A model generated the notes under the pieces. That model was not told the DNA's origin, did no database searches, and saw only the letters and a list, made by a program, of their open reading frames with translations. A program made the translations under genes and the position numbers. From the NCBI GenBank assembly GCA_003104995.1, contig PQAO01000027.1:36799-100798 (forward strand): 64,000 bases of DNA, written 5' to 3'. The stretch comes from Dehalococcoidia bacterium. GTDB lineage: Bacteria > Chloroflexota > Dehalococcoidia > Tepidiformales > Tepidiformaceae. This document shows positions 10,990 to 20,056 of the stretch, piece by piece. The stretch's first letter is position 1; every line of letters begins with the position of its first letter.

Positions 10990-11576
10990 CCCTCACCGGA
11001 GCCGGGTGACCTGCGCGCCGGGCCGAGCGGCGACTCGTGCGGGATGATGCGGGCCGGCACGCCGACCGCCGTACTGTTCGCGGGTACGTCGCTCAGCACG
11101 ACGGCGTTGGCGCCGATGCGGGCGTTGTCTCCGATGCTGATTTGCCCCAGGATCTTGGCCCCGGTGCCGACGAAGACGTTGCGGCCGATCTGTGGACCGG
11201 CCAGCGACGGGGCCGGGCCGCCGGTGTCCAGGCCGATGGTGACGAACGGCGCGACGTTGCAGTGCGGGCCGATCGTAGTGGTGCCATCGATGATCACCTG
11301 GCCGTGGTTCACGAGCAGCCCCGGTCCAATCGTGACGGAGTCGCCGATTGAGACGCCGGCCAGGAGCATGGTCACGCGCCGGCAGAGGTTCGGGACAAGG
11401 GGTATCCGGAGCTGGCGCGTCCATGCTTGGAAGCGGTAGACCAGCACGACCTGGAGTTCGGCGGAGAGCAGGATGGACGCGATGCGCTCGGCGCGGAGCC
11501 CGAGGAGCGCCCGCACGCGCGGTACGCTGTGCCAGTTCACGCCGAGGTCGATGTCGCGGTTAACGTTCTCAAACAC
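10986..11576 (-). CDS. Serine O-acetyltransferase-like hexapeptide-repeat protein
   Basis: A 196-residue left-handed beta-helix acyltransferase. Hexapeptide repeats run from about residue 70 (GVSIGDSVTIGPGLLVNHG) to 165 (IGDNARIGANAVVLSDVP), followed by the AVGVPARII ending typical of CysE-like enzymes. The N-terminal 60 residues (NVNRDIDLGV, then VYRFQAWTRQ) are shorter than the helical domain of true CysE, so it could instead acetylate a sugar or polysaccharide precursor. The repeat core contains the catalytic HG...H pattern (VNHGQVIID, GPHCNVAPF). It stands alone on the minus strand ahead of nothing obviously related. Confidence 0.75.
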   Translation of the reverse strand: MFENVNRDIDLGVNWHSVPRVRALLGLRAERIASILLSAELQVVLVYRFQAWTRQLRIPLVPNLCRRVTMLLAGVSIGDSVTIGPGLLVNHGQVIIDGTTTIGPHCNVAPFVTIGLDTGGPAPSLAGPQIGRNVFVGTGAKILGQISIGDNARIGANAVVLSDVPANSTAVGVPARIIPHESPLGPARRSPGSGEG

Positions 11577-11613
11577 AGGCCGAAGCTAGGCGAGTGCCGG
11601 GAAACAGGCAAAC

Positions 11614-12618
11614 TCAGGCGTCGCGGTCGATGAGATACGCACCGATGGCGCGCAGGTCATCCTTTTGGATGGCTGCCAGGTCGATAGTGTCGAGAATGGC
11701 GACGGCCGCGGCTGCCTGGCGTTCCGCGGCTTCTCGTGTGAACTCGTCGGCACCAGATTCGCGGAGGGCCGTGATGACTGCTGAAATGTCCGCTTCGGTG
11801 AGCTCCGGGCGCGCGTAGATTTCGCGAATGGCCTTCCCGCCGGGGCCCAGGAGTCCGTGGATGACCGGCAGCGTCTTCTTCTTACGGGCGATGTCATTGG
11901 TGTTGGATTTGCCGGTGAGGTCAGGGTTGCCCCAGATACCCAGGTAGTCGTCGTGGATTTGGAAAGCGAGGCCGATGGTTTCCCCCCAGCGCCCCAGCGC
12001 CTCGGCGGTAGCTGGCGGCGCCCCGGCGAGCGTAGCTCCGATTGCCAGGGGAGCGCCCAGGAGCGCACCGGTCTTCCCGCTGATCATTGCCAGGTATTCG
12101 TCCGTCGTAACGTCGGCTCGCGACTCGAAGGAGAGGTCCGCCCACTGGCCGCCGATCATTCGGCCGACGGCTTCCGTCAGCAGCCGGAGCGCGGCCAGGC
12201 GCCGCTCGGGCGAGGCATTGCCCCCCAGGAGCGCCGAGGTTGCCCTGGAGTAGAGGAAGTCGCCCGCGTTGATCGCCTGTGCGGTGCCAAGGAGGGCCCA
12301 GAGTGTCGGGCGGCCGTGGCGCTCGGCGTCGTGATCCTGGACCTCATCGTGGATAAGCGAAAAATTGTGCACCAGCTCGACCGCGACCGCCCCGGGCATT
12401 GCGGCTTCGGCACTGCCGAAGAGCCCGCCGGCGTAGAGGCAGAGCGCGGGGCGGATGCGTTTGCCGGCGGCACTTGCCGGCCGCCCGGACTGGTCTTCCC
12501 ACCCCATTACATAACGACAAGCAGCAGCGAGTTGCGACCGATCGCTACCCACCGCCGCCCGGAGCGCGGCTTCGAGCGGGGCAAGGTGTGATGCGAGCGA
12601 CTCGGGAAGTCCCGCCAT
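11614..12618 (-). CDS. Polyprenyl (geranylgeranyl-type) diphosphate synthase
   Basis: A 334-residue trans-isoprenyl diphosphate synthase; start ATG 12618 (MAGLPESL) rather than the track start, which extends into dxs. The first aspartate-rich motif is present as HDEVQDHD, with Glu for the second Asp, and GKRIRPAL and GRPTLW flank it. The second motif is the DDYLGIWGN form with KKKTLPV downstream, common in one bacterial subgroup. It condenses isopentenyl diphosphate with allylic diphosphates for quinones, carotenoids or undecaprenyl carriers; chain length cannot be read here. Its ATG sits one base after the dxs stop, so dxs and this gene form an isoprenoid operon. Confidence 0.9.
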   Translation of the reverse strand: MAGLPESLASHLAPLEAALRAAVGSDRSQLAAACRYVMGWEDQSGRPASAAGKRIRPALCLYAGGLFGSAEAAMPGAVAVELVHNFSLIHDEVQDHDAERHGRPTLWALLGTAQAINAGDFLYSRATSALLGGNASPERRLAALRLLTEAVGRMIGGQWADLSFESRADVTTDEYLAMISGKTGALLGAPLAIGATLAGAPPATAEALGRWGETIGLAFQIHDDYLGIWGNPDLTGKSNTNDIARKKKTLPVIHGLLGPGGKAIREIYARPELTEADISAVITALRESGADEFTREAAERQAAAAVAILDTIDLAAIQKDDLRAIGAYLIDRDA

Positions 12619-12619
12619 G

Positions 12620-14548
12620 TCAGGGCGCCACGATCGCCGCGCTGGCGCCTGCGGGAGCCGCACGGTGAGCGGGGAGCAATTCGCGAACCCTGGCGGCGAT
12701 GCCGGCGGCATCGACCTGGTAGATCTGGCGGAACACGGTCTGCGGGCCGTGATCGACGATGAGATCAGGCATGGTGAGGTTCGCCAGGCAGCGGTCAGCC
12801 AGGCACGCATCGGCAAGCGCCTCGAGGACGGCATCGCCAAAGCCGCCCGCCCGGACGTTTTCCTCAACGGTCACGAGGCCGCCGGTGGAGCGGGCATAGC
12901 GGGTGAGGAGCTCAGCATCGAGCGGCTTTGCATAACGAGCGTTGATGACCGCCGCGTCGATACCTGCCTCCGCGAGGATGTCAGCTGCTCGCAGGCACTC
13001 GTTCACCGTTACGCCAAAGCCGGCGAGCGTCACGTCCCGGCCCTCGCGGAGCACCTCACCCTTACCGATGGGCAGTTGCTTCATGGGCAGGTCCGTCGGG
13101 GCGCCCGGGCCGGAACCGCGGGGAAACCGGACGGAGAATGGCCCGTCGTGGTGGATGCCGGTGAAGAGGAGGTCGCGAAGCTCGGTTTCGTCTTTCGGGG
13201 CGCTCACAACCATGTTCGGGAGGCAGCGGAGGAAACTGATATCGATGAAACCCTGGTGCGTCTTGCCGTCATCACCGACGAACCCCGCCCGGTCGAGCGC
13301 GAAGACGACCGGGAGGTCCTGGACCACGACATCGTGCACCACGGAGTCGAAGCCGCGCTGGAGGAAGGTCGAGTAGATGGCGGCGATGGGCCGGATGCCC
13401 TGGGTAGCGAGGCCGGCGGCGAAGGTCACGGCGTGCTGCTCGGCGATGCCGACATCGAACACGCGATCTGGGTGCTTGGCATGGACCGGAGCGAGGCCGG
13501 TACCTTCGAGCATGGCCGCGGTGACAGCGACCACGCGCGGATCCGACTCGATGAGTTCCTGTGTGGCCTGGGCGAACACCTGGCTGTATGTCGGGCGGGC
13601 GGGCGGCGTCTCGGCGCTCACCGGCTTCTTCAGCCAGTAGGTGCCGCTGTGACTCTGGATAGGGTCGGCCTCGGCCTCGGGGATGCCATGGCCCTTCTCG
13701 GTGAGGATGTGGAGCAGGACCGGCTTACCTTCGACCTTCTTGATGGAGGCGAGGGTGATTTCGAGTTCCTGGATGTTGTGGCCGTCAACGGGCCCGTAGT
13801 ACTCGAATCCGAACTGCTCCCAGAACCTCGCGGGGACGAGGAGGTCGCGGAAGCTGGTCTTCACGCGTTTCGCGCCTTGCCACATCTGCCTTCCGAGCGG
13901 GACGTGTTCGGCGAACTCACCGATTTGGCGCTTGGCATTCCGGTAGAGCGGGTCGACCCGGAGCTTGTTCACGTTACGGGAGAGGGCGCCGACGTTTGGC
14001 GAGATGGACATCGCATTGTCGTTGAGGACGACGAGGAGGCGCTGGGTGCCGAGGTGGCCGGCGTGGTTCATGGCTTCAAGCGCCATGCCGGCAGTCATGG
14101 CGCCGTCGCCGATGACGGCAATGGCGTGGAAATCATCGCCAAGCAGGTCGCGTGCGGCCGCGATACCAACGGCCGCCGAGATGGATGTGCCAGCATGTCC
14201 AGCACCGAAAGCATCGTGTTCGCTCTCGTGCCGGTCGGCGAAACCGGAGAGCCCGCCGAATTGGCGGATGGTGTTCATCCTCTCCTTGCGGCCGGTCAGG
14301 ATCTTGTGGACGTACACCTGGTGGCTGACGTCCCAAATGATCTTGTCTTTCGGAGAGTCGAACAGGCGGTGGAGAGCGATGGAGAGTTCCACGACGCCGA
14401 GGTTGGAGGCGAGGTGGCCGCCGCCGCCGATGCAATCGACCGTGGCAACGAGAAACTGCCGGACCTCGGTGGCAAGCTCGTCGAGTTGCTCATAGGTGAG
14501 GCTGCGGAGGTCGCGAGGACCCTCGATGCGGTCGAGAATCTGGGTCAA
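12620..14548 (-). CDS. dxs: 1-deoxy-D-xylulose-5-phosphate synthase
   Basis: A 642-residue thiamine-diphosphate enzyme that joins pyruvate and glyceraldehyde-3-phosphate in the first step of the MEP isoprenoid pathway. The TTG start at 14548 follows GGAGGG at eight bases. The cofactor motif is GDGAMTAGMALEAMNHAG...NDNAMSIS, the early GGGHLASNLG and DVSHQVYVHKILTGR blocks are typical, and the transketolase-like second half carries DVGIAEQHAVTFAAGLA and DRAGFVGDDGKTHQG. Length matches the family. A long plus-strand ORF (12617-14578) over it is antisense shadow. ispG at 25.4 kb shows that the same pathway is used. Confidence 0.97.
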   Translation of the reverse strand: MTQILDRIEGPRDLRSLTYEQLDELATEVRQFLVATVDCIGGGGHLASNLGVVELSIALHRLFDSPKDKIIWDVSHQVYVHKILTGRKERMNTIRQFGGLSGFADRHESEHDAFGAGHAGTSISAAVGIAAARDLLGDDFHAIAVIGDGAMTAGMALEAMNHAGHLGTQRLLVVLNDNAMSISPNVGALSRNVNKLRVDPLYRNAKRQIGEFAEHVPLGRQMWQGAKRVKTSFRDLLVPARFWEQFGFEYYGPVDGHNIQELEITLASIKKVEGKPVLLHILTEKGHGIPEAEADPIQSHSGTYWLKKPVSAETPPARPTYSQVFAQATQELIESDPRVVAVTAAMLEGTGLAPVHAKHPDRVFDVGIAEQHAVTFAAGLATQGIRPIAAIYSTFLQRGFDSVVHDVVVQDLPVVFALDRAGFVGDDGKTHQGFIDISFLRCLPNMVVSAPKDETELRDLLFTGIHHDGPFSVRFPRGSGPGAPTDLPMKQLPIGKGEVLREGRDVTLAGFGVTVNECLRAADILAEAGIDAAVINARYAKPLDAELLTRYARSTGGLVTVEENVRAGGFGDAVLEALADACLADRCLANLTMPDLIVDHGPQTVFRQIYQVDAAGIAARVRELLPAHRAAPAGASAAIVAP

Positions 14549-14663
14549 GCCGGGTTCCCTCCTGGCAGCAACCAGTAGGCCACGAGCCGTGTTGGACTGC
14601 CGTACGGTGGCTTACCTCGATGAGGGTCACCAGAACGGAACGTACGAGCGCCCCCGATGTGGG

Positions 14664-15923
14664 TCAAGACTGGCGGGGTTCGAAGGTCAACGAAGAGTCA
14701 GGATGCGCACCCGTGCGGACGCGCGCGGGGGCTGCGGGCGCCGCTGCCGGAAGCGAGATCGTAAACGTCGTACCTTTGCCGGAAACAGACTCGGCTCCGA
14801 CCGTGCCGCCGAGCGATTCGACCAGCTCCTTCACGATGGACAGCCCAAGCCCGGTGCCCCCTTCGCGGCGGCTCCGGCCCTTATCCGTGCGGTAGAAGCG
14901 GTCGAAGATGCGGTCGATGTCCTGGAGCTCGATACCGACACCGTTGTCAGCGACCTGGACGATTCCGCCGCCCATACCGGAACGGACCGAGATGGTGACC
15001 GTGCTGCCTTCACCAGAGTACTTGATGGCGTTGTCGACCAGGTTCAACACGCAGCGATAGATCAAATCCGGGCTGGTTTCGACCTCGACCGGCTCGGCGA
15101 TTGCCGGGACGAGTGAGACGTGGCGCGCGGACGCGAGCGGTCCGAGCTGGCTCAGGACTTCCAACGCAAGGTCACCCAGGTTCACCGGTTCCTTCTCGAC
15201 ACTGGCGCCGTCGTCATTGGTCAGCAGCAGCAGGTCCTCGCTGAGCCGCGTGAGCCGTTCGGTCTGGGTCTTAATCGTGGCCAGCAGGTCGCGGTACTCG
15301 TCCGTGGTGGCCTCGGGGTCCATTTCGGTGACTTCGATGTTGGTGCGGATTGCGGCGAGGGGCGTGCGCAGTTCGTGGGATGCATCCTGGACGAACTGGC
15401 GCTGGCGTTCGAAGGAGTGTTCGAGGCGGCCGATCATCGAGTCAAAGGTCTGGGCGAGGTCCCAGAGCTCGTCCTGGGGGCCCTCGTAGTTGATCCTGCG
15501 GCTGAGGTTGGTGGCGCTGATTTCCGAGGCAGCCTGGGTGATGTCGCGCACGGGCCGGAGCATCATTCCAGACAGGACATAACCACCGACGCCGGAAGCG
15601 ACGGCCAGCCCGACCACGCTGAGGAGCGACAGGTAACGAAGGCGGTCGATGTTCTCCGAGTAGATCTGGTCCTCGGCCTCGCGAAGGGTGACGTTCTCGC
15701 GGAGGCGCGGGACAAAACCGGTGATGGCCTGCCCCGGCCCGGTTCGTACCGGCTGCCACTCGATGTCGTTGTACTGGACGCCCTCGTAGATGGTACCGGG
15801 CTGGTCGAGCCGCACCGCGATGTTCAGGGCGAGCACGAACGCCACGCCGAACACGAGCAGGAGGCTGGAATACCAGACGGTGAGCCGGAAGCGGATGCTC
15901 CGGGTGAAGGCCGGTAGCTGCAC
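14664..15923 (-). CDS. Two-component sensor histidine kinase
   Basis: A 419-residue membrane kinase beginning with GTG 15923. TM1 spans about residues 15-37, an external domain of about 70 residues follows, TM2 is around 95-115, then a HAMP linker. The phosphoacceptor box is DASHELRTPLAAIRTN, and the ATP domain has N (LVDNAIKYSGEG), G1 (VADNGVGI) and G2 (GGTGLGLSIVKEL). The short periplasmic-type domain resembles CusS/HPK-type kinases; the signal is unknown. It lies one base after the regulator gene at 15925, so the pair is one operon. dxs follows 115 bases further on the same strand. Confidence 0.93.
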   Translation of the reverse strand: MQLPAFTRSIRFRLTVWYSSLLLVFGVAFVLALNIAVRLDQPGTIYEGVQYNDIEWQPVRTGPGQAITGFVPRLRENVTLREAEDQIYSENIDRLRYLSLLSVVGLAVASGVGGYVLSGMMLRPVRDITQAASEISATNLSRRINYEGPQDELWDLAQTFDSMIGRLEHSFERQRQFVQDASHELRTPLAAIRTNIEVTEMDPEATTDEYRDLLATIKTQTERLTRLSEDLLLLTNDDGASVEKEPVNLGDLALEVLSQLGPLASARHVSLVPAIAEPVEVETSPDLIYRCVLNLVDNAIKYSGEGSTVTISVRSGMGGGIVQVADNGVGIELQDIDRIFDRFYRTDKGRSRREGGTGLGLSIVKELVESLGGTVGAESVSGKGTTFTISLPAAAPAAPARVRTGAHPDSSLTFEPRQS

Positions 15924-15924
15924 G

Positions 15925-16587
15925 CTAGAGGACGTAGCCCTTTCCGCGGATGGTTTCGATGAGCTGCTCTTCGAAGCCCTCGTTGAGTTTCCTGCGAAGG
16001 TTGTTCATGTGCACCTTCACGGTCTGGGTGAAGGGGTTGGCGTGTTCGTCCCAGATGTGCTCCAGGAGCTCTTCCTGGGGTACGGCGCGGCCCTCGTTTC
16101 GCGCCAGGTAATAAACCAGGGCGAACTCCTTGGGCGTCAGGTGGATGTCCTTGCCCTCGCGTTTTGCCCGGTTGGTGTTCGGGTCGAGTTCGAGGCCGCG
16201 CGTGTTGATCACAGGCTCGCGCAGGCCGCCGTCCCTGCGGGCGATGGCGCGTATCCGGGCGGCAAGTTCGCTGAACGCGAAGGGCTTCACGAGGTAGTCG
16301 TCGGCGCCGTAATCGAGGCCTTCGATACGCTCTTTGATCGAGCTGCGGGCAGTCAACATAATAATGCCCCCGCCGAAGCGATCCTCGCGCAGCCGGCGGC
16401 ACACTTCGAGGCCGTCGATGCGTGGCAGATTCAGGTCCAGGCAGATGACGTCGTAGTTGTTGACGGTGGCCTTGTCGAGGGCCTCGGCCCCGTCACGGGC
16501 AACATCGACGGCGTAGCCCTGCTTGATGAGGCCCCGTTCGATGGCGGTGGCAATGGACTCTTCGTCCTCGACGACGAGAACGCGCAT
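15925..16587 (-). CDS. OmpR/PhoB-family response regulator
   Basis: A 220-residue regulator; start ATG 16587 (MRVLVVEDEES), preceded by GGAG at seven bases. The receiver has the acidic pair EDE, the phosphorylated Asp in ICLDLNLPRIDG (about residue 51), T in MLTARSS and the lysine in LVKPF. The C-terminal winged helix (residues 125-220) shows LTPKEFALVYYLARNEG and the TVKVHMNNLRRKL recognition region ending with IRGKGYVL. It pairs with the downstream kinase. The ORF track start at 16731 adds an unlikely N-terminus. A 179-base divergent region separates it from the aldolase gene. Confidence 0.95.
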   Translation of the reverse strand: MRVLVVEDEESIATAIERGLIKQGYAVDVARDGAEALDKATVNNYDVICLDLNLPRIDGLEVCRRLREDRFGGGIIMLTARSSIKERIEGLDYGADDYLVKPFAFSELAARIRAIARRDGGLREPVINTRGLELDPNTNRAKREGKDIHLTPKEFALVYYLARNEGRAVPQEELLEHIWDEHANPFTQTVKVHMNNLRRKLNEGFEEQLIETIRGKGYVL

Positions 16588-16766
16588 ATCGAGCTCCGTA
16601 AGGAAATGGTACATCCACCGTATCTGGCCGCGCCCACAGCGAAGGTAAAGATTTGTCCGGGGCGGCGCCGGGCGGGCGCGGGCGGGGATCCGGGCGGAGG
16701 GCGTATCATTGAGGCGCGGAACGCCGCCCATGTGCCGCGCTCCAGACCTGGAACGAGGGACGTCTG

Positions 16767-17870
16767 ATGGTAGTCGCTGACCGGCCCATTCAAGAACTCA
16801 CACTGGAAAACATCGCCGGGCTCCTGGGGTCTGACGCCAAGTACCTGCTCGAGCACCAGTGCCAGACGATCCCGAAGGAGTCGCTCCACCTCCCGGGGCC
16901 GGACTTCGTGACGCGTGTGACGGCAGCATCCGACCGGTCGCCCCAGGTGCTCCGGAACCTGCAGTCGATTTTCGACCACGGACGGCTGGGTGGCACAGGA
17001 TACGTCTCGATTTTGCCGGTGGACCAGGGTATCGAGCACTCCGGCGGCGCCTCGTTCGCCAAGAACCCGGCGTATTTCGACCCGGAATACATCGTCCAGC
17101 TCGCGATCGAGGGCGGTTGCAACGCGGTGACATCGACCTATGGCGTACTGGGCTCCGTCGCCCGGAAATATGCGCACCGCCTGCCGTTCATCGTGAAGCT
17201 CAACCATAATGAGCTGCTGACCTACCCCAACAAGTTCGACCAGATCATGTTCGGGACGGTGAAAGAGGCCTGGAACATCGGGGCAGCCGCGGTCGGGGCG
17301 ACGGTCTACTTCGGTTCGGAGGAGAGCTCGCGCCAGATCGTGGCGGTGGCGGAGGCGTTTGCCCACGCCCACGAGCTCGGCATGGCGACCGTGTTGTGGT
17401 GTTACCTCCGCAACCCCGCCTTCAAGGTTGACGGTGTAAACCACGAGACATCGGCCGACCTTACCGGGCAGGCGAATCACCTGGGGGTGACCATCCAGGC
17501 CGACATCGTTAAGCAGAAGCTGCCCGAGCAGAACGGCGGATTCAAGGCACTCAACGCCAACGGCGTGACCTACGGCAAGAGCGACGACCGCATGTACACG
17601 AAGCTGACGACTGACCACCCGATCGACCTGACCCGCTACCAGGTCGCGAACGGCTACATGGGCCGGATTGGGCTCATCAACTCGGGTGGGGCGAGCAGCG
17701 GCGAGAGCGACCTCTCCGAGGCGGTGAAGACCGCGGTCGTGAATAAGCGTGCCGGCGGCATGGGGCTCATCAGCGGGAGGAAGGCTTTCCAGCGGCCGAT
17801 GTCCGAGGGCATCCAGCTCCTGAATGCCATCCAGGATGTATATCGCTGCAGCGGAGTCACTGTCGCGTAG
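16767..17870 (+). CDS. fbaB: Class I fructose-bisphosphate aldolase (FbaB/DhnA type)
   Basis: A 367-residue Schiff-base aldolase of the archaeal/FbaB type, interconverting fructose-1,6-bisphosphate and two triose phosphates in glycolysis or gluconeogenesis. Diagnostic blocks are [15 protein letters not shown] near residue 85, [12 protein letters not shown] with the expected lysine region and the phosphate-binding end GLISGRKAF. The start ATG 16767 follows GAGGGA. Together with PEP synthase at 36.2 kb it supports gluconeogenic flow. A perfect hairpin terminator follows 28 bases after the stop. Confidence 0.93.
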   Translation: MVVADRPIQELTLENIAGLLGSDAKYLLEHQCQTIPKESLHLPGPDFVTRVTAASDRSPQVLRNLQSIFDHGRLGGTGYVSILPVDQGIEHSGGASFAKNPAYFDPEYIVQLAIEGGCNAVTSTYGVLGSVARKYAHRLPFIVKLNHNELLTYPNKFDQIMFGTVKEAWNIGAAAVGATVYFGSEESSRQIVAVAEAFAHAHELGMATVLWCYLRNPAFKVDGVNHETSADLTGQANHLGVTIQADIVKQKLPEQNGGFKALNANGVTYGKSDDRMYTKLTTDHPIDLTRYQVANGYMGRIGLINSGGASSGESDLSEAVKTAVVNKRAGGMGLISGRKAFQRPMSEGIQLLNAIQDVYRCSGVTVA

Positions 17871-17898
17871 GCCGGCCGCCCGCGGCTTTGAACAAGCG

Positions 17899-17926
17899 GA
17901 GAGCCCGGCCAGTTGGCCGGGCTCTC
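17899..17926. terminator. Bidirectional hairpin terminator
   Basis: A perfect 13-base inverted repeat (GAGAGCCCGGCCA / TGGCCGGGCTCTC) with a two-base centre lies between the convergent fbaB and winged-helix genes, placed to end transcripts from both sides. There is no long T run on either side. Confidence 0.75.
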
Positions 17927-17949
17927 AAGCAATCCGACGGGGGCGTGGA

Positions 17950-18720
17950 TCAGGCGGCTTCGCTGGCGCGGGAAGAATCGCGGCGGTGGCCGCGCCGCTC
18001 GAGCATGTATCCAAAGCCCCGGACGTTGACGATGTAGGAGGGTTCGGCCGGGTCAACTTCGACCTTGCGGCGAATGCGGCGGATGTAGACCTTCACGATT
18101 TCCTGGGCCTCGCGCTCCGAATAGGTGTAGTCCTGGACGGCCCGGAGGATTTCGACCGGGCTGACGACCTTACCGGCGTTCTTCGCGAGGAAGGCCAGGA
18201 TCTTGAACTCGGTTGGGGTCAGCGGGATCGTCTCGTCTTCGCGGACGGCCTGGCAGCGGTCGAAGTCGAGAACGAGGTCTCGTACGGTAATGGTGCTCGG
18301 TCCGTCGTCCTGGGCTTCCTGGGCGGGCACCGCCTTTCGCCGCGACAGGGCGTTGAGCTGCGCGGCGAGCATCTCCGGCCCGTCCGTATCGCGCAGGCAG
18401 ACGTCAGCGCCCGCCTCGAGAGCGAAGCTCAGTCCCGTGGTGTGCGGGCCCGGCGCGAGGACGAGGATGGCGGCTTTGCTGGCACGCGAGACCTGCCGCA
18501 CCAGCGCCACATCGTCGTCATGGCGGGGGTCGACGGCGAGGACGACAAGGTCCGGGTCGAACTGCGTGATCAGGCGCTCCGTTTCGCGGTCGTGCGGGCG
18601 TTCCGTCGTTGTGAACCCGTGGCGCGCGAGTGCTGGCAACACCTCGGACGACCGGTAGTCGCGCGTGTGCGTGACAAACGCAACCTGGCTCCGGTAGCCC
18701 TCGTCGTAGCGGTCCGCCAT
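17950..18720 (-). CDS. Winged-helix regulator with degenerate receiver domain
   Basis: A 256-residue OmpR-like protein; start ATG 18720 (MADRYDEGYRSQ). The last 100 residues are a good winged helix: LTPTEFKILAFLAKNAGKVV, then VKVYIRRIRRKVE and VRGFGYML. The first 125 residues fold like a receiver, but the acidic pair is replaced (VAFVTHTRD), the phosphoacceptor strand reads VVLAVDPRHDDD with no Asp at the normal place, and the conserved Lys position is Arg/Asp. It is probably not phosphorylated in the usual way. It has no kinase neighbour. The upstream 273 bases contain the sigma-factor terminator. Confidence 0.85.
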   Translation of the reverse strand: MADRYDEGYRSQVAFVTHTRDYRSSEVLPALARHGFTTTERPHDRETERLITQFDPDLVVLAVDPRHDDDVALVRQVSRASKAAILVLAPGPHTTGLSFALEAGADVCLRDTDGPEMLAAQLNALSRRKAVPAQEAQDDGPSTITVRDLVLDFDRCQAVREDETIPLTPTEFKILAFLAKNAGKVVSPVEILRAVQDYTYSEREAQEIVKVYIRRIRRKVEVDPAEPSYIVNVRGFGYMLERRGHRRDSSRASEAA

Positions 18721-18929
18721 AGCTTCAACCCCCAATGTTCCAACAGGCCCAATCCGTTCGGGGCCCTCAGAGTGTTTTGATGTCCGGCCCGGGTGCGCTT
18801 GCACGCGCACGATGGCCGAACGGTTGTCATTAACTATCTTCGGCAGGAAGTTCTCCCCTAGTAGGGTCCCGCGGCGGACGGAGTGACAGAAAAGTGTCGG
18901 AGACGCCGCCCTGGCCACCTGATGAAAAC

Positions 18930-18964
18930 GCCAGAGGCCCGGACGGTTGGTCCGGGCCTCTGGC
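18930..18964 (-). terminator. Intrinsic terminator of the sigma factor gene
   Basis: A perfect 15-base stem (GCCAGAGGCCCGGAC / GTCCGGGCCTCTGGC) with a five-base loop, followed on the minus strand by GTTTTC. It lies 30 bases after the sigma factor stop, before the next minus-strand gene. Confidence 0.85.
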
Positions 18965-18993
18965 CGGTGATTGCCAGGTTGCGGGCGGGGTGC

Positions 18994-19764
18994 TCAGGCA
19001 GCGTCACGCAGCAGGGCCCGGCGCAACCGCTTCACGGCCTGGGCATGCAGTTGGCTGACCCGGGTCTCGGAGACCTGGAGAACGGCCGCAATGTCCTTCA
19101 TGGTGAGGTGCTCCACATAATAGAGGCTCACGACGAGGCGCTCGCGCTCTGGCAAGGTCTGGACCGAGCGGGCGAGGTCTTCGTACAACTCACGCTCCTC
19201 GAACGAGCGGGTGAAGTCGATGTCTTCGTCGGCGGTGGGCATCTCGGCGGCAGGGAAGGAGTCGCCGTCGTCATCGCGTTCGAGCATCCGGTCGAGTGAG
19301 ACGGTGACCCAGCGAGAGTGGGAGCTGGCGTCGCGGTACTGGTCGACGCTGATGCCCAGGTGTGCGGCTGCTTCGTGGTCGTTGGGAGAGCGCCCGAGGA
19401 TTGCCTCGAGCTCTCCCTGGGCGCGCTGCACATCCCGGGCTTTCTGGCGCATCGTCCGGCTCAGCCGGTCCATCCGGCGGAAGGCGTCGATCATCGAGCC
19501 GCGGATGCGCTGAACGGCGTAGGCGTGGAAGTTCGTGCCCTTCGACGGGTCGTAGCGGCGAACGGCCTCGACGAGACCGCAGGTGCCGTAGCCAACCGCA
19601 TCCTCGAACTCCAGGAGCCCGGGGATTTCCAGGGGCAGCGAGCGGGCGACGCGACGCACCAGCGGTGCGTACTGCATGACCAGCTGCTGCTGTTCTTCCA
19701 GCGAAAGGCGGATAGGCGTCCCGGTGTCGGTCCCGGGTTCAGACTGAGTGGACGGCCATTGCAT
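18994..19764 (-). CDS. Sigma-70 family factor, FliA/WhiG type
   Basis: A 256-residue alternative sigma factor; start ATG 19764 (MQWPSTQSEPG). Region 2 is clear (APLVRRVARSLP, AVGYGTCGLVEAVRRYDP, FHAYAVQRIRGSMIDAFRR), region 3 includes LGRSPNDHEAAAHLG, and region 4 ends with TMKDIAAVLQVSETRVSQLHAQA. The layout with regions 2, 3 and 4 and no region 1 is that of FliA/WhiG/SigB-like factors that control motility or development. No flagellar gene is in this window, so its regulon is unknown; the Tad pilus locus is one candidate. A strong terminator follows. Confidence 0.92.
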   Translation of the reverse strand: MQWPSTQSEPGTDTGTPIRLSLEEQQQLVMQYAPLVRRVARSLPLEIPGLLEFEDAVGYGTCGLVEAVRRYDPSKGTNFHAYAVQRIRGSMIDAFRRMDRLSRTMRQKARDVQRAQGELEAILGRSPNDHEAAAHLGISVDQYRDASSHSRWVTVSLDRMLERDDDGDSFPAAEMPTADEDIDFTRSFEERELYEDLARSVQTLPERERLVVSLYYVEHLTMKDIAAVLQVSETRVSQLHAQAVKRLRRALLRDAA

Positions 19765-20056
19765 TTTTCCTGCTCCCCCGAACAAGCACCCTGACCGCAA
19801 CCGGTCTGTAATGGTTGTCGATCTGGTGCACCGATTGTTTAGAGGGTGGTGGTGACAGAACAACGCACAGGCCGTGACACGTCCGTTGTCGTTGGGTTAC
19901 AGCGGAGGACATAAGGGATCTCCCTGAGTGGACAGGGGGTGAATCCCTACCCGGAGGCACCTGTTTGCGGGCCCGTTCTGCATAACTGATATAGTGCGAA
20001 GTTAGTTCGCCGGCCGAGCCGGAGTCCCGGTCGGTGTGGTATAACCACCCGCGGCC

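Noticed and set aside
12617-14578. 653-residue ORF on the plus strand
   Set aside because: Shadow of dxs in the opposite frame; no recognisable domains.
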